Below, piece after piece: positions 36,717-45,334 of a stretch of 64,000 nt of DNA. This DNA is from Serratia oryzae (GTDB lineage Bacteria; Pseudomonadota; Gammaproteobacteria; Enterobacterales; Enterobacteriaceae): positions 1 to 64,000 of the forward strand of contig NZ_MOXD01000001.1 of assembly GCF_001976145.1 (NCBI RefSeq), in the 5' to 3' direction. Position 1 is the first letter of the stretch; every line of letters begins with the position of its first letter. The position numbers and the translations under genes are program-made. Under the pieces are notes generated by a model that worked only from the letters and a program-made list of their open reading frames with translations, was not told where the DNA came from and did not search any database.

Positions 36717-37814
36717 TTAATCATGCTTGAACAGGTCCTTTAGCCCGTGCGGCTCCGAACGCCAATATTGTGGTGGTGCCTGTACTTTAGCACCCAACTT
36801 GGCCGCCGCATGCCATGGCCAGCGCGGGTTATAAAGAATACCGCGTGCCAAGGCCACCATGTCGGCCTGGCCAGTGGCGACGATCGCTTCTGCCTGTTCA
36901 GGTTCGGTAATCAGCCCCACGGCGATAGTTGGCATGCCCACTTTCCGTTTAATGGTTTCTGCAAAAGGCACCTGGTAATTCGGGCCCAACGGGATCTGCT
37001 GTTGCGGTGATAAACCACCGCTGGAAATATGTATATAGTCGCAGCCCAAGGCTTTCAAGGCCGTTGCCAGTTCAACCGATTGCTGCTCATCCCAGCCACC
37101 GGCAACCCAGTCGCTGGCGGAAATTCGCACGCCTACAGCTTTTTGCACCGGGAAGGCCGCCCGCACGGCGTTAAAAACTTCCAACAGGAGTCGCATGCGG
37201 TTGGGTAACGAACCGCCATAGTGGTCGTCGCGCTGATTGGAAAGCGGTGAGAGGAATTGATGCAGCAGATAACCATGTGCGCCGTGCAGTTCAATCAGCT
37301 CGAACCCGAGACGATCGGCACGTTGTGCGGCGGCAACAAACTGTGCTTTTAATTGCTCAATTTGCGCCAGGCTCATCGCCTGCGGGGCTTGCTCGTGCGG
37401 GTTAAAAGGCAAGCTTGAAGCCGAAAGGGTTTGCCAACCCCCTTCCTCGTAGGAAAGCTGGCCCCCGCCTTCCCAGGGAATAGCGCAAGAGGCCTTACGG
37501 CCCGCATGCCCCAACTGGATGCCAAGCGGCATGGTGGCGTGTTTTTTAACGGCCTGCACCACCTCTGCCAACGCCTGCTCTGTGGCATCATCCCAGAGCC
37601 CTAAATCTCCCGGCGAAATACGGCCTTCTGGTGATACGGCGGTAGCCTCAACGATCAGCAAGCCCGCTCCTGATAGCGACAGGTGGCCAAGGTGCATGGT
37701 ATGCCATGCTGTAGCTTTACCGTTATCGGCAGAATACTGGCACATGGGGGCGATAATGATGCGATTGGGTAACGGCAGTTGCCCTAGCATGATTGGCGTA
37801 AAAAGCTGGCTCAT
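36717..37814 (-). CDS. NADH:flavin oxidoreductase, Old Yellow Enzyme family (YqjM/XenA-like)
   Basis: 365 residues, (beta/alpha)8 barrel. 'LPNRIIIAPMCQYSADNGKATAWHTMHLG' holds the Cys that tunes FMN in the thermophilic-like OYE subgroup; 'GIQLGHAGRKAS' and 'ELHGAHGYLLHQFLSPLSNQRDDHYGGSLPNRMRL' are FMN and substrate motifs, 'GLITEPEQAEAIVATGQADMVALARGILYNPRWP' the phosphate site. It reduces activated C=C bonds (enones, nitro-olefins, xenobiotics) with NAD(P)H. The natural substrate is unknown. It is not between lpxL and trhO in E. coli. Confidence 0.92.
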   Translation of the reverse strand: MSQLFTPIMLGQLPLPNRIIIAPMCQYSADNGKATAWHTMHLGHLSLSGAGLLIVEATAVSPEGRISPGDLGLWDDATEQALAEVVQAVKKHATMPLGIQLGHAGRKASCAIPWEGGGQLSYEEGGWQTLSASSLPFNPHEQAPQAMSLAQIEQLKAQFVAAAQRADRLGFELIELHGAHGYLLHQFLSPLSNQRDDHYGGSLPNRMRLLLEVFNAVRAAFPVQKAVGVRISASDWVAGGWDEQQSVELATALKALGCDYIHISSGGLSPQQQIPLGPNYQVPFAETIKRKVGMPTIAVGLITEPEQAEAIVATGQADMVALARGILYNPRWPWHAAAKLGAKVQAPPQYWRSEPHGLKDLFKHD

Positions 37815-38018
37815 AAGGTCTGGTCCATCAAAAACAGAGAGTAGGGTAATGATTAGGCTTATCGGGATTGACGAGTAACGTCAAGTTCTGTGTGAGCAGC
37901 GTACCTTTCGGGTTAATGCTGTGCTGCTGCCTACTTTCGGGTATGATGTGCGCCGCGCGCGGGCCTGCGGCCTGAACGCACTCAATCAGTCACCTCCCGA
38001 AAAACAGGAAAGTACACC

Positions 38019-39071
38019 ATGCCAGTGTTACATAACCGAATTTCTAATGAGGAACTGAAGGCGCGTATGTTGGCCGAAACCGAGCCACGCACCACAGTTT
38101 CTTTTTATAAATATTTTACTCTTGATGACCCTAAGGCGTTTCGCGACAGCCTGTATATCCAGTTCGATAAGCTGAAGGTCTTTGGCCGTATTTACGTGGC
38201 GAAAGAGGGCATCAATGCGCAGATCAGCGTGCCACAGAGCCACTTTGACGCTTTCAAGGCCACCCTATTTGCATCCCATCCCGCACTGGACCAGGTACGG
38301 CTTAACATTGCCTTGGAAGACGACGGTAAATCCTTCTGGGTGCTGCGTCTGAAAGTCCGCGATCGCATTGTGGCTGACGGTATTGACGATGCCACCTTCG
38401 ATCCGTCGCAGGTGGGGGAGTATTTGCAGGCTGAACGCGTCAACCAGATGATCGACGATCCGAATACCGTCTTTGTGGACATGCGTAACCATTATGAGTA
38501 TGAGGTCGGGCACTTTGAGCGCGCGATCGAAGTGCCTTCTGATACTTTCCGTGAGCAGTTGCCGATGGCGGTAGCAATGTTGCAGGAGCAGAAAGACAAG
38601 AACATTGTCATGTACTGCACCGGCGGCATCCGCTGTGAAAAGGCCAGCGCTTACATGCTGCATAACGGCTTCAAAAATGTCTATCACGTGGAAGGCGGTA
38701 TTATCGAGTATGCCCGTAAGGCAAAAGAGCAGGGTTTACCGCTGAAATTTATCGGCAAAAACTTTGTGTTTGATGAACGCATGGGGGAACGTATCTCAGA
38801 AGATGTGATAGCCCATTGTCACCAATGTGGCGAGCCCTGCGATACTCACACTAACTGCCTGAATGATGGCTGCCATCTGCTGTTTATTCAGTGCCCAAGC
38901 TGTGCGGCGAAGTTTGAAGGTTGCTGCAGCGAGAGTTGCCGCGAAGAGCTGAAGTTGCCGCGTGAAGAGCAACGTGCTCGCCGCGCCGGGCGTGAGAATG
39001 GTGTCAAAATATTCAATAAATCCAAAGGGTTGTTGCAGACTACGATGCAGATTCCTGAGCCTAAGAAATAG
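38019..39071 (+). CDS. trhO: tRNA U34 hydroxylase TrhO (YceA, rhodanese family)
   Basis: 350 residues, same length as E. coli YceA. N-terminal ferredoxin-like domain ('[16 protein letters not shown]'), rhodanese domain with active-site Cys200 in '[16 protein letters not shown]' (second Cys206), and a C-terminal Cys-rich zinc-like region ('[26 protein letters not shown]'). It catalyses oxygen-dependent 5-hydroxylation of uridine 34 in tRNAs on the way to cmo5U/mo5U. SD CAGGAAAG. Divergent from the oxidoreductase. Confidence 0.95.
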   Translation: MPVLHNRISNEELKARMLAETEPRTTVSFYKYFTLDDPKAFRDSLYIQFDKLKVFGRIYVAKEGINAQISVPQSHFDAFKATLFASHPALDQVRLNIALEDDGKSFWVLRLKVRDRIVADGIDDATFDPSQVGEYLQAERVNQMIDDPNTVFVDMRNHYEYEVGHFERAIEVPSDTFREQLPMAVAMLQEQKDKNIVMYCTGGIRCEKASAYMLHNGFKNVYHVEGGIIEYARKAKEQGLPLKFIGKNFVFDERMGERISEDVIAHCHQCGEPCDTHTNCLNDGCHLLFIQCPSCAAKFEGCCSESCREELKLPREEQRARRAGRENGVKIFNKSKGLLQTTMQIPEPKK

Positions 39072-39128
39072 GGCCCGGTAAACTGGGCCCCGCTTATGGC
39101 AAGGGCGCGAACTCCGCGCCTTTGCCGC

Positions 39129-39707
39129 TTACTTCTCGCGCACACCTTCCACAGCGATAATCAGCTCAACGTCTTGCGAAGCTGGGCCGAGATCGGTCGT
39201 AATGCCAAAATCTTTCAGCTTGATTTTACCGTTGGCTTCGAAACCCGCACGGTAGCCACCCCATGGATCGTTACCTTGGCCAGTCAGTTTGGCATCGAGA
39301 GTAACTGGCTTGGTGACACCGTTCAGGGTCAGGTTGCCGACGATGGCGTAACCTTCGCCATCTTTCTTCACTTCAGTGGATTCGAAGGTAGCCTGTTTGT
39401 GTTTCTCTACGTTCAGGAATTCGGCGCTGCGCAGGTGCTTGTCACGCTCTGCATGGTTGGTGTCCACGCTGGCGGTGTTGATAGTGACGTTTACCTTATC
39501 TTTGGACGGATCTTTTTCGTCGAAGGTGAAAGCCCCATCAAAATCCTTGAAAGAACCATATAGCCAACTGTAACCCAAGTGCTGAATGCGAAACTCAATA
39601 AAGGCATGCTGCCCTTGTTTGTCGATCTTGAAGTTGGCGGCCAACGCCGAGCCAGCACTCAGCAGTAGTGCGCCAGCAGTGAGGCCTAATACGGTCTTTT
39701 TCAACAT
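39129..39707 (-). CDS. yceI: Periplasmic YceI-family protein
   Basis: 192 residues from ATG 39707 (SD GGAG). Signal peptide 1-23 (GSALAA), then the lipocalin-like YceI barrel: '[39 protein letters not shown]' and '[28 protein letters not shown]'. The family binds polyisoprenoid-like lipids; in E. coli it is high-pH inducible and secreted to the periplasm. It is the second gene of a yceJ-yceI operon (12 bp apart). Confidence 0.95.
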   Translation of the reverse strand: MLKKTVLGLTAGALLLSAGSALAANFKIDKQGQHAFIEFRIQHLGYSWLYGSFKDFDGAFTFDEKDPSKDKVNVTINTASVDTNHAERDKHLRSAEFLNVEKHKQATFESTEVKKDGEGYAIVGNLTLNGVTKPVTLDAKLTGQGNDPWGGYRAGFEANGKIKLKDFGITTDLGPASQDVELIIAVEGVREK

Positions 39708-39731
39708 AGCAATCTCCATAATTCCAAGAGG

Positions 39732-40286
39732 TTAATCGGCGCTGCGACCCAGCATCCGTTTCAAAGTAACATCACCATCAATAAAGTGATGTTTAAGCGC
39801 AGCCAGGGCATGTAGTGCAGAAAGCACGACAACGACCCAAGCCAAGTAAAGATGAATAGCTCCAGCAGTATCAGCCTGTTGGGGGAGTCTGGTCAGGGTT
39901 GCTGGCACATCAAACCAGCCAAAAACGCTGATCGCTTGGCCATCGGCGGTGGAAATCAGATAACCACTGATCAGGATGGCAAACAGCACGGTATAGAGTG
40001 CGATATGAGCAAGTACCGCGCTTATGCGGGTGAAACGGCTATAGCTGGCCAGTGGCTTGGGGGGCGGAGAAATAAAGCGCCAAACAACCCGCACTAGCAT
40101 GACGATAAACAGCAGAACACCGACGGCTTTGTGGATCTCAGGCGCTGGGTGATACCAGGCATCGTAATAACCCAGCGTAACCATCCACAACCCGAGAGCA
40201 AACATCCCGTATACCGTTAGTGCAACTAGCCAGTGGATCAGAACAGAAACATGACCAAAGCGGTCCGCAGTATTTTTCCAGAGCAT
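39732..40286 (-). CDS. yceJ: Cytochrome b561 family protein YceJ
   Basis: 184 residues with four membrane spans and the haem-ligand histidines of b561 proteins: 'VSVLIHWLVALTVYGMFALGLWM' near the start, 'PEIHKAVGVLLF', 'LAHIALYTVLFAILISGYLISTADG' and 'IHLYLAWVVVVLSALHALAALKHHFIDGD'. It carries electrons across or within the inner membrane, probably to superoxide or ubiquinone. Operon with yceI. Confidence 0.93.
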   Translation of the reverse strand: MLWKNTADRFGHVSVLIHWLVALTVYGMFALGLWMVTLGYYDAWYHPAPEIHKAVGVLLFIVMLVRVVWRFISPPPKPLASYSRFTRISAVLAHIALYTVLFAILISGYLISTADGQAISVFGWFDVPATLTRLPQQADTAGAIHLYLAWVVVVLSALHALAALKHHFIDGDVTLKRMLGRSAD

Positions 40287-40716
40287 TAGGTTTCCTTACA
40301 TAACTCATTTTCTGGCAGCAATAATTAAACGTTAAAAAAAATAAAATCAATAATAAATTTAACTATGTTACTTCTTTATAATATTCATCAGTAGATTTGC
40401 GTGACTTAGCGATAACTTAGTCAAACGAATCGTTGAACTGTATATTTTTTTAGCAAAAATAAAATGCACTTTACTGGTTGAATTTATACGATTTTATTTA
40501 TTATTGTCAGGTTTTGTCATGTAAGGTAAATATTAATTAATAAGGGGGCTAATTAATGCGCTGGCAGCAATGATGATTATTTATTGTGCGAGGAAAAAAG
40601 TGATAATCTTATTTTTCATCGGTTTCAAATGATGATTTACCTGCGCCAGCACGGGAGAATTTGCTAACATAGTACTTATCCATGGCTTGCGCGCCTGTTT
40701 CACGTAAGGAAATCCG
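40287..40716. other. AT-rich divergent promoter region yceJ / tqsA
   Basis: About 430 bp, very AT-rich (40300-40550), with neither gene nor hairpin of note. E. coli has the short gene yceO near here; I found no equivalent. Confidence 0.45.
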
Positions 40717-41775
40717 ATGGGCAGTTTTGAATTTAATGACCGCAAGCTTCGCTTGCTCATGATGCTGGCGATGTTGGTGGTTATTCTGGCCGGAATCAAG
40801 GCTGCTTCAGAGATTGTGGTACCTTTTCTGCTGGCGGTATTCCTCGCTATTGTGCTCAATCCGTTAGTGGTATTACTGGAGCGTTGCCGGGTGCCTAGGG
40901 GCCTGAGCGTGATGTTGCTGGTTATTACCGTCATTGTTCTGTTAATGATGTTCGTTGGTATGTTGGGCTCTTCGTTAAATGAGTTTGCCCGCACTTTGCC
41001 ACAGTACCGCGGTGTGATGCTTGAGAAATTACGCGAGTTGCAATACTACGCCGAGCGTTTCAATATCGATATTACGTTTTCTGCCGAAGAGGTCGTTAAG
41101 TTTGTCGATCCGGGAGCCACCATGAATCTGGTCACTCGGTTGTTGAGCCATCTCTCCGGTGCTATGACCAGCATTTTTCTGCTACTGATGACGGTGGTAT
41201 TTATGCTGTTTGAAGTACAGATATTGCCTTACAAACTGCGGCGGGCGTTGGACAAGCCTAATGAAGGCATGGCCGCCATCCACCGCGCGCTGAAAGGTGT
41301 GACACACTATCTGGTGATCAAAACGGTTATCAGCCTGGGCACCGGGCTGATTGTCTGGGGCTTCCTGACTTGGGTGGGGGTTCGTTTTGCCTTCATTTGG
41401 GGAATGATGGCGTTTTTGTTCAATTTCATCCCTAACATTGGCTCGGTTATCGCGGCGATCCCGCCATTGATTCAGGCCCTGCTGTTCAACGGTTTTGGTG
41501 ATGCAATGGTGGTGGCGAGTGGATATGTTCTGATTAACCTGGTGATCGGCAATATGCTGGAGCCGCGGATTATGGGCCGTGGGCTGGGTCTTTCTACGCT
41601 GGTTGTTTTCCTCTCCTTGATATTCTGGGGATGGCTGATGGGGCCTGTGGGGATGCTGCTCTCGGTTCCCTTGACCATTATTGCCCGCATCACGCTGGAA
41701 ACGATGGACGGCGGGTATAAATGGGCGGTGATCCTGGGGGACGGACGGGGCACCGAGGAGGTCACCCGCGAGTAA
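40717..41775 (+). CDS. tqsA: AI-2E family transporter TqsA
   Basis: 352 residues, eight predicted spans. Conserved AI-2E blocks 'FIPNIGSVIAAIPPLIQALLFNGF' and 'NMLEPRIMGRGLGLSTLVVFLSLIFWGWLMGPVGMLLSVPLTI' match E. coli TqsA nearly word for word. TqsA exports the quorum signal AI-2 (pheromone transport) and affects biofilm formation in E. coli. Here it sits between yceJ and solA, a position it does not have in E. coli, where tqsA is near pntAB. SD AAGGA 8 bases before ATG. Confidence 0.9.
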   Translation: MGSFEFNDRKLRLLMMLAMLVVILAGIKAASEIVVPFLLAVFLAIVLNPLVVLLERCRVPRGLSVMLLVITVIVLLMMFVGMLGSSLNEFARTLPQYRGVMLEKLRELQYYAERFNIDITFSAEEVVKFVDPGATMNLVTRLLSHLSGAMTSIFLLLMTVVFMLFEVQILPYKLRRALDKPNEGMAAIHRALKGVTHYLVIKTVISLGTGLIVWGFLTWVGVRFAFIWGMMAFLFNFIPNIGSVIAAIPPLIQALLFNGFGDAMVVASGYVLINLVIGNMLEPRIMGRGLGLSTLVVFLSLIFWGWLMGPVGMLLSVPLTIIARITLETMDGGYKWAVILGDGRGTEEVTRE

Positions 41776-41912
41776 GTACATATTGCCCTGCGTTTTTTGT
41801 GATGTGCCCCTTGTGTACGTATACGGTATGAACGCTGATTTATAAGGCCATCTCCCTGGATTTTCGTCCTGCAGCCGACATGAATAATAAGCAAACTGCA
41901 GGAGGAAGGGGA

Positions 41913-43025
41913 TCAGAAGCGTTGCAAGCTAAAAGGGGTGATATCCCATGGTATGGTTTTGTTTTGGGCGAACAGGGCGGCAATTTCACCCAAGACGCTG
42001 GCAAACTTAAAACCATGGCCGCTTAAACCGGTGATCACCATCAGGTGTTGGCAGCCAGGAAGGGTATCAATGATGAAGTCTTCATCCGGGCTCATGTCAT
42101 AGCTGCAGGTTTCACCCTGTAAACAGACGCCGATCCCAGGCAGAAACTGGCGTAAAAAACCGAACACTTCTGCGCCATCTTCAGCGTTGCTGCCAAAAGG
42201 CCTGCCCTGTTCAGGGGTTTCAATCGGCTGACCACCATCGTGTTTACCCACTTTCAAGCCGTCTTTATCCGCTGGAAAACCGTAATAGCGGCCGCCATCC
42301 AAGGCTTCGACGGTAAAGGCGGGGAACTGATTATTTTCGCTGTAACGGCCATCGGCCTGATACCAGGAGAAAACTTTGCGCAGCGGGGTGAGTGGCAACT
42401 GAGGTAACAGGCTCTTCACCCAGGTGCCTGCGGTGATAACGGCCTTACGCCCCTGAAAGCGTCCTTCAGCCGTAGTCACCGCAACGCCTCCTTCAATAGG
42501 TTCTACCTCGCTGACGTGGCAGTTGAACAGTTGTGCGCAGCCTGCTTCTTTGGCCAATCTGATGTAGCTGGCGATAGCCAGTTCAGAAAGCAAAACCCCG
42601 GCATCTGGCTCGAATAGGCCGATATAGCCCTCGGGGGCATTAAATTCGGGCCAACGCTGTTTTATTTGCTCTGCATCTAGTAATTGCGTATTGAGGTTGT
42701 GGCTTTTTGCACTGTGTTGCGCAGTAGCGATAAATTCGCAGCCCGGTGGGCCCATATTGAGTACACAACAGGGGTGGAACAGCTTCTCACCGCTTTGTTG
42801 CTCCAGCCCGTTCCACAACGCTTGGGCGCGCAGGATAAGTGGCACGTATTGTTCACCTTCACCGTAAGCATGGCGGATGATGCGCGTAGTGCCATGATGA
42901 CTGCCGTTGCGATGCGGCGGTATAGCCTGGTCAATCATGAGCACTTTCAACCCGTTGCTGGTGGCATAATAGCCTGCCGCTGCACCCACCGAACCGCTCC
43001 CCACGATGATTAAGTCATATTCCAC
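41913..43025 (-). CDS. solA: N-methyl-L-tryptophan oxidase
   Basis: 370 residues from GTG 43025, which has AGGG 8 bases upstream and gives E. coli-like length; an ATG 5 codons earlier has no SD. FAD-binding '[31 protein letters not shown]' (GxGxxG), the '[17 protein letters not shown]' active-site region, and the Cys in '[16 protein letters not shown]' that binds FAD covalently. It oxidises N-methyl amino acids such as N-methyltryptophan and sarcosine, giving formaldehyde and H2O2. Precedes bssS in reverse, as in E. coli. Confidence 0.94.
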   Translation of the reverse strand: MEYDLIIVGSGSVGAAAGYYATSNGLKVLMIDQAIPPHRNGSHHGTTRIIRHAYGEGEQYVPLILRAQALWNGLEQQSGEKLFHPCCVLNMGPPGCEFIATAQHSAKSHNLNTQLLDAEQIKQRWPEFNAPEGYIGLFEPDAGVLLSELAIASYIRLAKEAGCAQLFNCHVSEVEPIEGGVAVTTAEGRFQGRKAVITAGTWVKSLLPQLPLTPLRKVFSWYQADGRYSENNQFPAFTVEALDGGRYYGFPADKDGLKVGKHDGGQPIETPEQGRPFGSNAEDGAEVFGFLRQFLPGIGVCLQGETCSYDMSPDEDFIIDTLPGCQHLMVITGLSGHGFKFASVLGEIAALFAQNKTIPWDITPFSLQRF

Positions 43026-43115
43026 GCGCTTTACCCTCATTGTTATGTGTCTTATGGCATTATGATAAGAGTTTGCTGGCAGTAATGCACTTGCTGCACG
43101 AAAGCGATAACCAAA

Positions 43116-43146
43116 GAAAAAGGCGCCAGAATATTGCTGGCGCCTT
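43116..43146 (-). terminator. bssS terminator
   Basis: Stem AAGGCGCCAG/CTGGCGCCTT (10 bp), 7-base loop; TTTTTCTTT follows on the minus strand, 20 bp after the bssS stop. Confidence 0.85.
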
Positions 43147-43166
43147 AGAGGATGTTAATACCTAAA

Positions 43167-43421
43167 TCAGTGTTTTCTTCGGTCAAGATCGTGGTAGTCC
43201 GTTGATTCTATTTTTGCGATACCCGCCTCTAAGATATTGATCAATTGGCGGGCGACATCTGTGGTTAGCCAAAGCGTTCGATCGACTTGAGCTTCTTCGG
43301 CTGTTTGGTCTAGAGAAGACAGGTAATGAAGACGAATCATCATGGCATTATAAACATCGACGGTACTGATATCCCAGCCAACAAGCGGATGTGTCTGAAT
43401 AACTTCATCATTTCTGTCCAT
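43167..43421 (-). CDS. bssS: Biofilm formation regulator BssS
   Basis: 84 residues, same size as E. coli BssS (YceP). 'THPLVGWDISTVDVYNAMMIRLHYLSS' and 'VDRTLWLTTDVARQLINILEAGIAKIES' are the family-defining blocks. In E. coli it influences biofilm formation through AI-2 and indole signalling; the biochemical action is unknown. Single gene with its own terminator. Confidence 0.95.
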   Translation of the reverse strand: MDRNDEVIQTHPLVGWDISTVDVYNAMMIRLHYLSSLDQTAEEAQVDRTLWLTTDVARQLINILEAGIAKIESTDYHDLDRRKH

Positions 43422-43734
43422 AAAGACCCCTTATCAAGTAGTGACTGGCGTGAGTTACTAACGAGGATCAATGCGGCCCATTAATTATGAGGAGCTTTTA
43501 CAGTATACGCGTCCTGGCTCCTCTGTGTGGGTTTTCCTGCAAATTATAAAAAATAATTATTTGTTTGAACAATTATCAGGCAATAATGTAAATGAACGAT
43601 AAAATATTCTGTGCTGCTTTTATTTAAGACCGTGAGACGTCGCTTGATGAGGCGTATGGTTCTACCGTTCAGTGGTCAGATGAGCAAAGTATTTCTGGGT
43701 TTCAGCACCCCCGAAAGTACAACATGGCAGAAAC
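43422..43734. other. Intergenic region between bssS and dinI
   Basis: About 310 bp. It contains the bssS promoter region (AT-rich 43540-43600). An apparent plus ORF across 43611 onward is a shadow with no SD. Nothing else was seen. Confidence 0.4.
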
Positions 43735-43760
43735 AAAAAAGCCGGAGAGCGACCTCCGGC
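43735..43760 (-). terminator. dinI terminator
   Basis: Stem GCCGGAG/CTCCGGC, 6-base loop; six T follow on the minus strand, 19 bp after the dinI stop. Confidence 0.85.
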
Positions 43761-43778
43761 AATAACAGCATTACAATA

Positions 43779-44018
43779 TTATTCTGCACTGAACCAATCG
43801 TCGGCACTTTCCCAGGTTTCCTGGAGTATTTCCTCGATCAGATCTTTATCCGTTTTAGCGCCACCCAATACCGACAGCCCATTGGCCCCGGCATAACGTA
43901 CCTGCACGGTGGTATCTGGAAACTGGCGGTTTACCCGCTTGCTAAATTCGCCGGTCAGGGCTTCGATTGCCCCTGGTGGCAGTGGTTTGGTTTTATCGAT
44001 AGTGACTTCAATACGCAT
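43779..44018 (-). CDS. dinI: DNA damage-inducible protein DinI
   Basis: 79 residues. 'MRIEVTIDKTKPLPPGAIEALTGEFSKRVNRQFPDTTVQVRYAGANGLSVLGGAKTDK' and the acidic C-terminal helix 'IEEILQETWESADDWF', which mimics DNA to bind RecA. It stabilises RecA filaments and tunes LexA/UmuD cleavage in the SOS response. A clean LexA box lies 20 bp upstream. Located between bssS and pyrC as in E. coli. Confidence 0.96.
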   Translation of the reverse strand: MRIEVTIDKTKPLPPGAIEALTGEFSKRVNRQFPDTTVQVRYAGANGLSVLGGAKTDKDLIEEILQETWESADDWFSAE

Positions 44019-44037
44019 AATTGCCCCCGAAGCTGTT

Positions 44038-44057
44038 TACTGTTTATTTATACAGTT
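44038..44057 (-). promoter_or_regulatory. LexA (SOS) box of dinI
   Basis: CTGTTTATTTATACAG (44040-44055) fits CTGT-N8-ACAG with the usual AT-rich centre. Placed 22 bp before the dinI start. Confidence 0.9.
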
Positions 44058-44093
44058 AATCGCAGGCGGAGGCAAGTACTGGCGTAAAAAAGA

Positions 44094-45143
44094 TTAGCAG
44101 GCCGTTACAGACCAGTTAATGCTTTCACCGGCCAGGAACGGCACGAGTGACTCATTGCCCAGCGCGATCTCTTCCGGCTGCGTCACCGCGACACGCTGCA
44201 ATTCGATAAAATCTTCGTTAACCGGCAAACCATAGAATCGTGGGCCATTGAGTGAGCAGAAGGCTTCGAGATGCTCCAGCGCGCCCAATTGCTCGAACAC
44301 GGTAGCATAAGCGGGCATGGCGCTCGGTGCGTTGAATACTCCGGCACAACCGCAACTGGATTCTTTGCGATGCTTGGCATGAGGCGCTGAGTCAGTGCCC
44401 AGGAAGAAGCGTTCGGAACCGCTGGCCACCGCTTTGCGCAGAGCCTCTTGGTGTATGTTACGTTTCAGTATCGGCAAGCAGAACAGATGCGGACGGATGC
44501 CGCCAACCAGCATATGGTTGCGGTTGAACATCAGGTGCTGCGGAGTAATCGTTGCTCCCAGGAAATGGTTGCCTTCTTGCACATATTGGGCCGCTTCTTG
44601 AGTGGTGATATGTTCGAAAACAATTTTTAGCTCAGGGAAATGACGGCGGATAGGCTCCATGACCTGATCGATAAAACGCGCCTCACGGTCGAAAATATCA
44701 ATAGCTGAATCCGTCACTTCACCGTGGATCAACAGCGGCATGCCTATTTTTTGCATCTGCTCAAGCAGCGGATAAATTCCTTTGATATCGCTGACGCCGT
44801 GGCTGGAGTTGGTCGTTGCATTGGCTGGATACAGTTTGGCGGCGGTAAATACCCCCTGTTCAAAGCCATTAACCAACTCTGTGGCTGCCAGTGAGTCGGT
44901 CAAATAGCAGGTCATCAGTGGCGTAAATTTATGATCCGCAGGAATTGCCGCCAGAATACGCTCGCGATAATGGATAGCGGCGGCGATGGTGGTGATTGGC
45001 GGAGCCAGGTTTGGCATCACAATCGCCCGGCCAAATACCTGACTGGTATAAGGCAGAACCGTTTTCAGCATGTCATCGTCACGCAAATGGATGTGCCAAT
45101 CGTCAGGGCGGCGGATTTTCAGGGCTTGAGGTTGTGCGGTCAT
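44094..45143 (-). CDS. pyrC: Dihydroorotase
   Basis: 349 residues, class II dihydroorotase. The zinc motif '[13 protein letters not shown]' (HxH near residue 17), the carboxylated lysine region '[18 protein letters not shown]' near 100, '[10 protein letters not shown]' and '[16 protein letters not shown]' define the binuclear metal site. It closes carbamoyl aspartate to dihydroorotate in pyrimidine synthesis. In enterobacteria it is controlled by a CTP/GTP-sensing leader hairpin; the leader here (45144-45180) is short and I did not establish the hairpin. Directly precedes rne, unlike in E. coli. Confidence 0.96.
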   Translation of the reverse strand: MTAQPQALKIRRPDDWHIHLRDDDMLKTVLPYTSQVFGRAIVMPNLAPPITTIAAAIHYRERILAAIPADHKFTPLMTCYLTDSLAATELVNGFEQGVFTAAKLYPANATTNSSHGVSDIKGIYPLLEQMQKIGMPLLIHGEVTDSAIDIFDREARFIDQVMEPIRRHFPELKIVFEHITTQEAAQYVQEGNHFLGATITPQHLMFNRNHMLVGGIRPHLFCLPILKRNIHQEALRKAVASGSERFFLGTDSAPHAKHRKESSCGCAGVFNAPSAMPAYATVFEQLGALEHLEAFCSLNGPRFYGLPVNEDFIELQRVAVTQPEEIALGNESLVPFLAGESINWSVTAC

Positions 45144-45289
45144 GTTGCAAAGCTCCGGCGGTCAGAAAAATATCGTAATAAAAGCGAATAATTGAGGGTT
45201 ATTCACGCCGGGGTGTAAGGATAAGCGGAAAGCGTTCTGGATGCATCTGTTTGTTAATGGTGAGTTGAAATCAGTTGTGAAGGCGCAAT

Positions 45290-45315
45290 AAAAAACCCGC
45301 CAGAGGCGGGTTTTA
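45290..45315. terminator. Bidirectional terminator after rne
   Basis: ACCCGCC/GGCGGGT with 3-base loop, A-run on one side and T-run on the other. It ends rne (minus strand), 20 bp after its stop. Confidence 0.85.
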
Positions 45316-45334
45316 TTTATCGGAGCAGAGCCAC

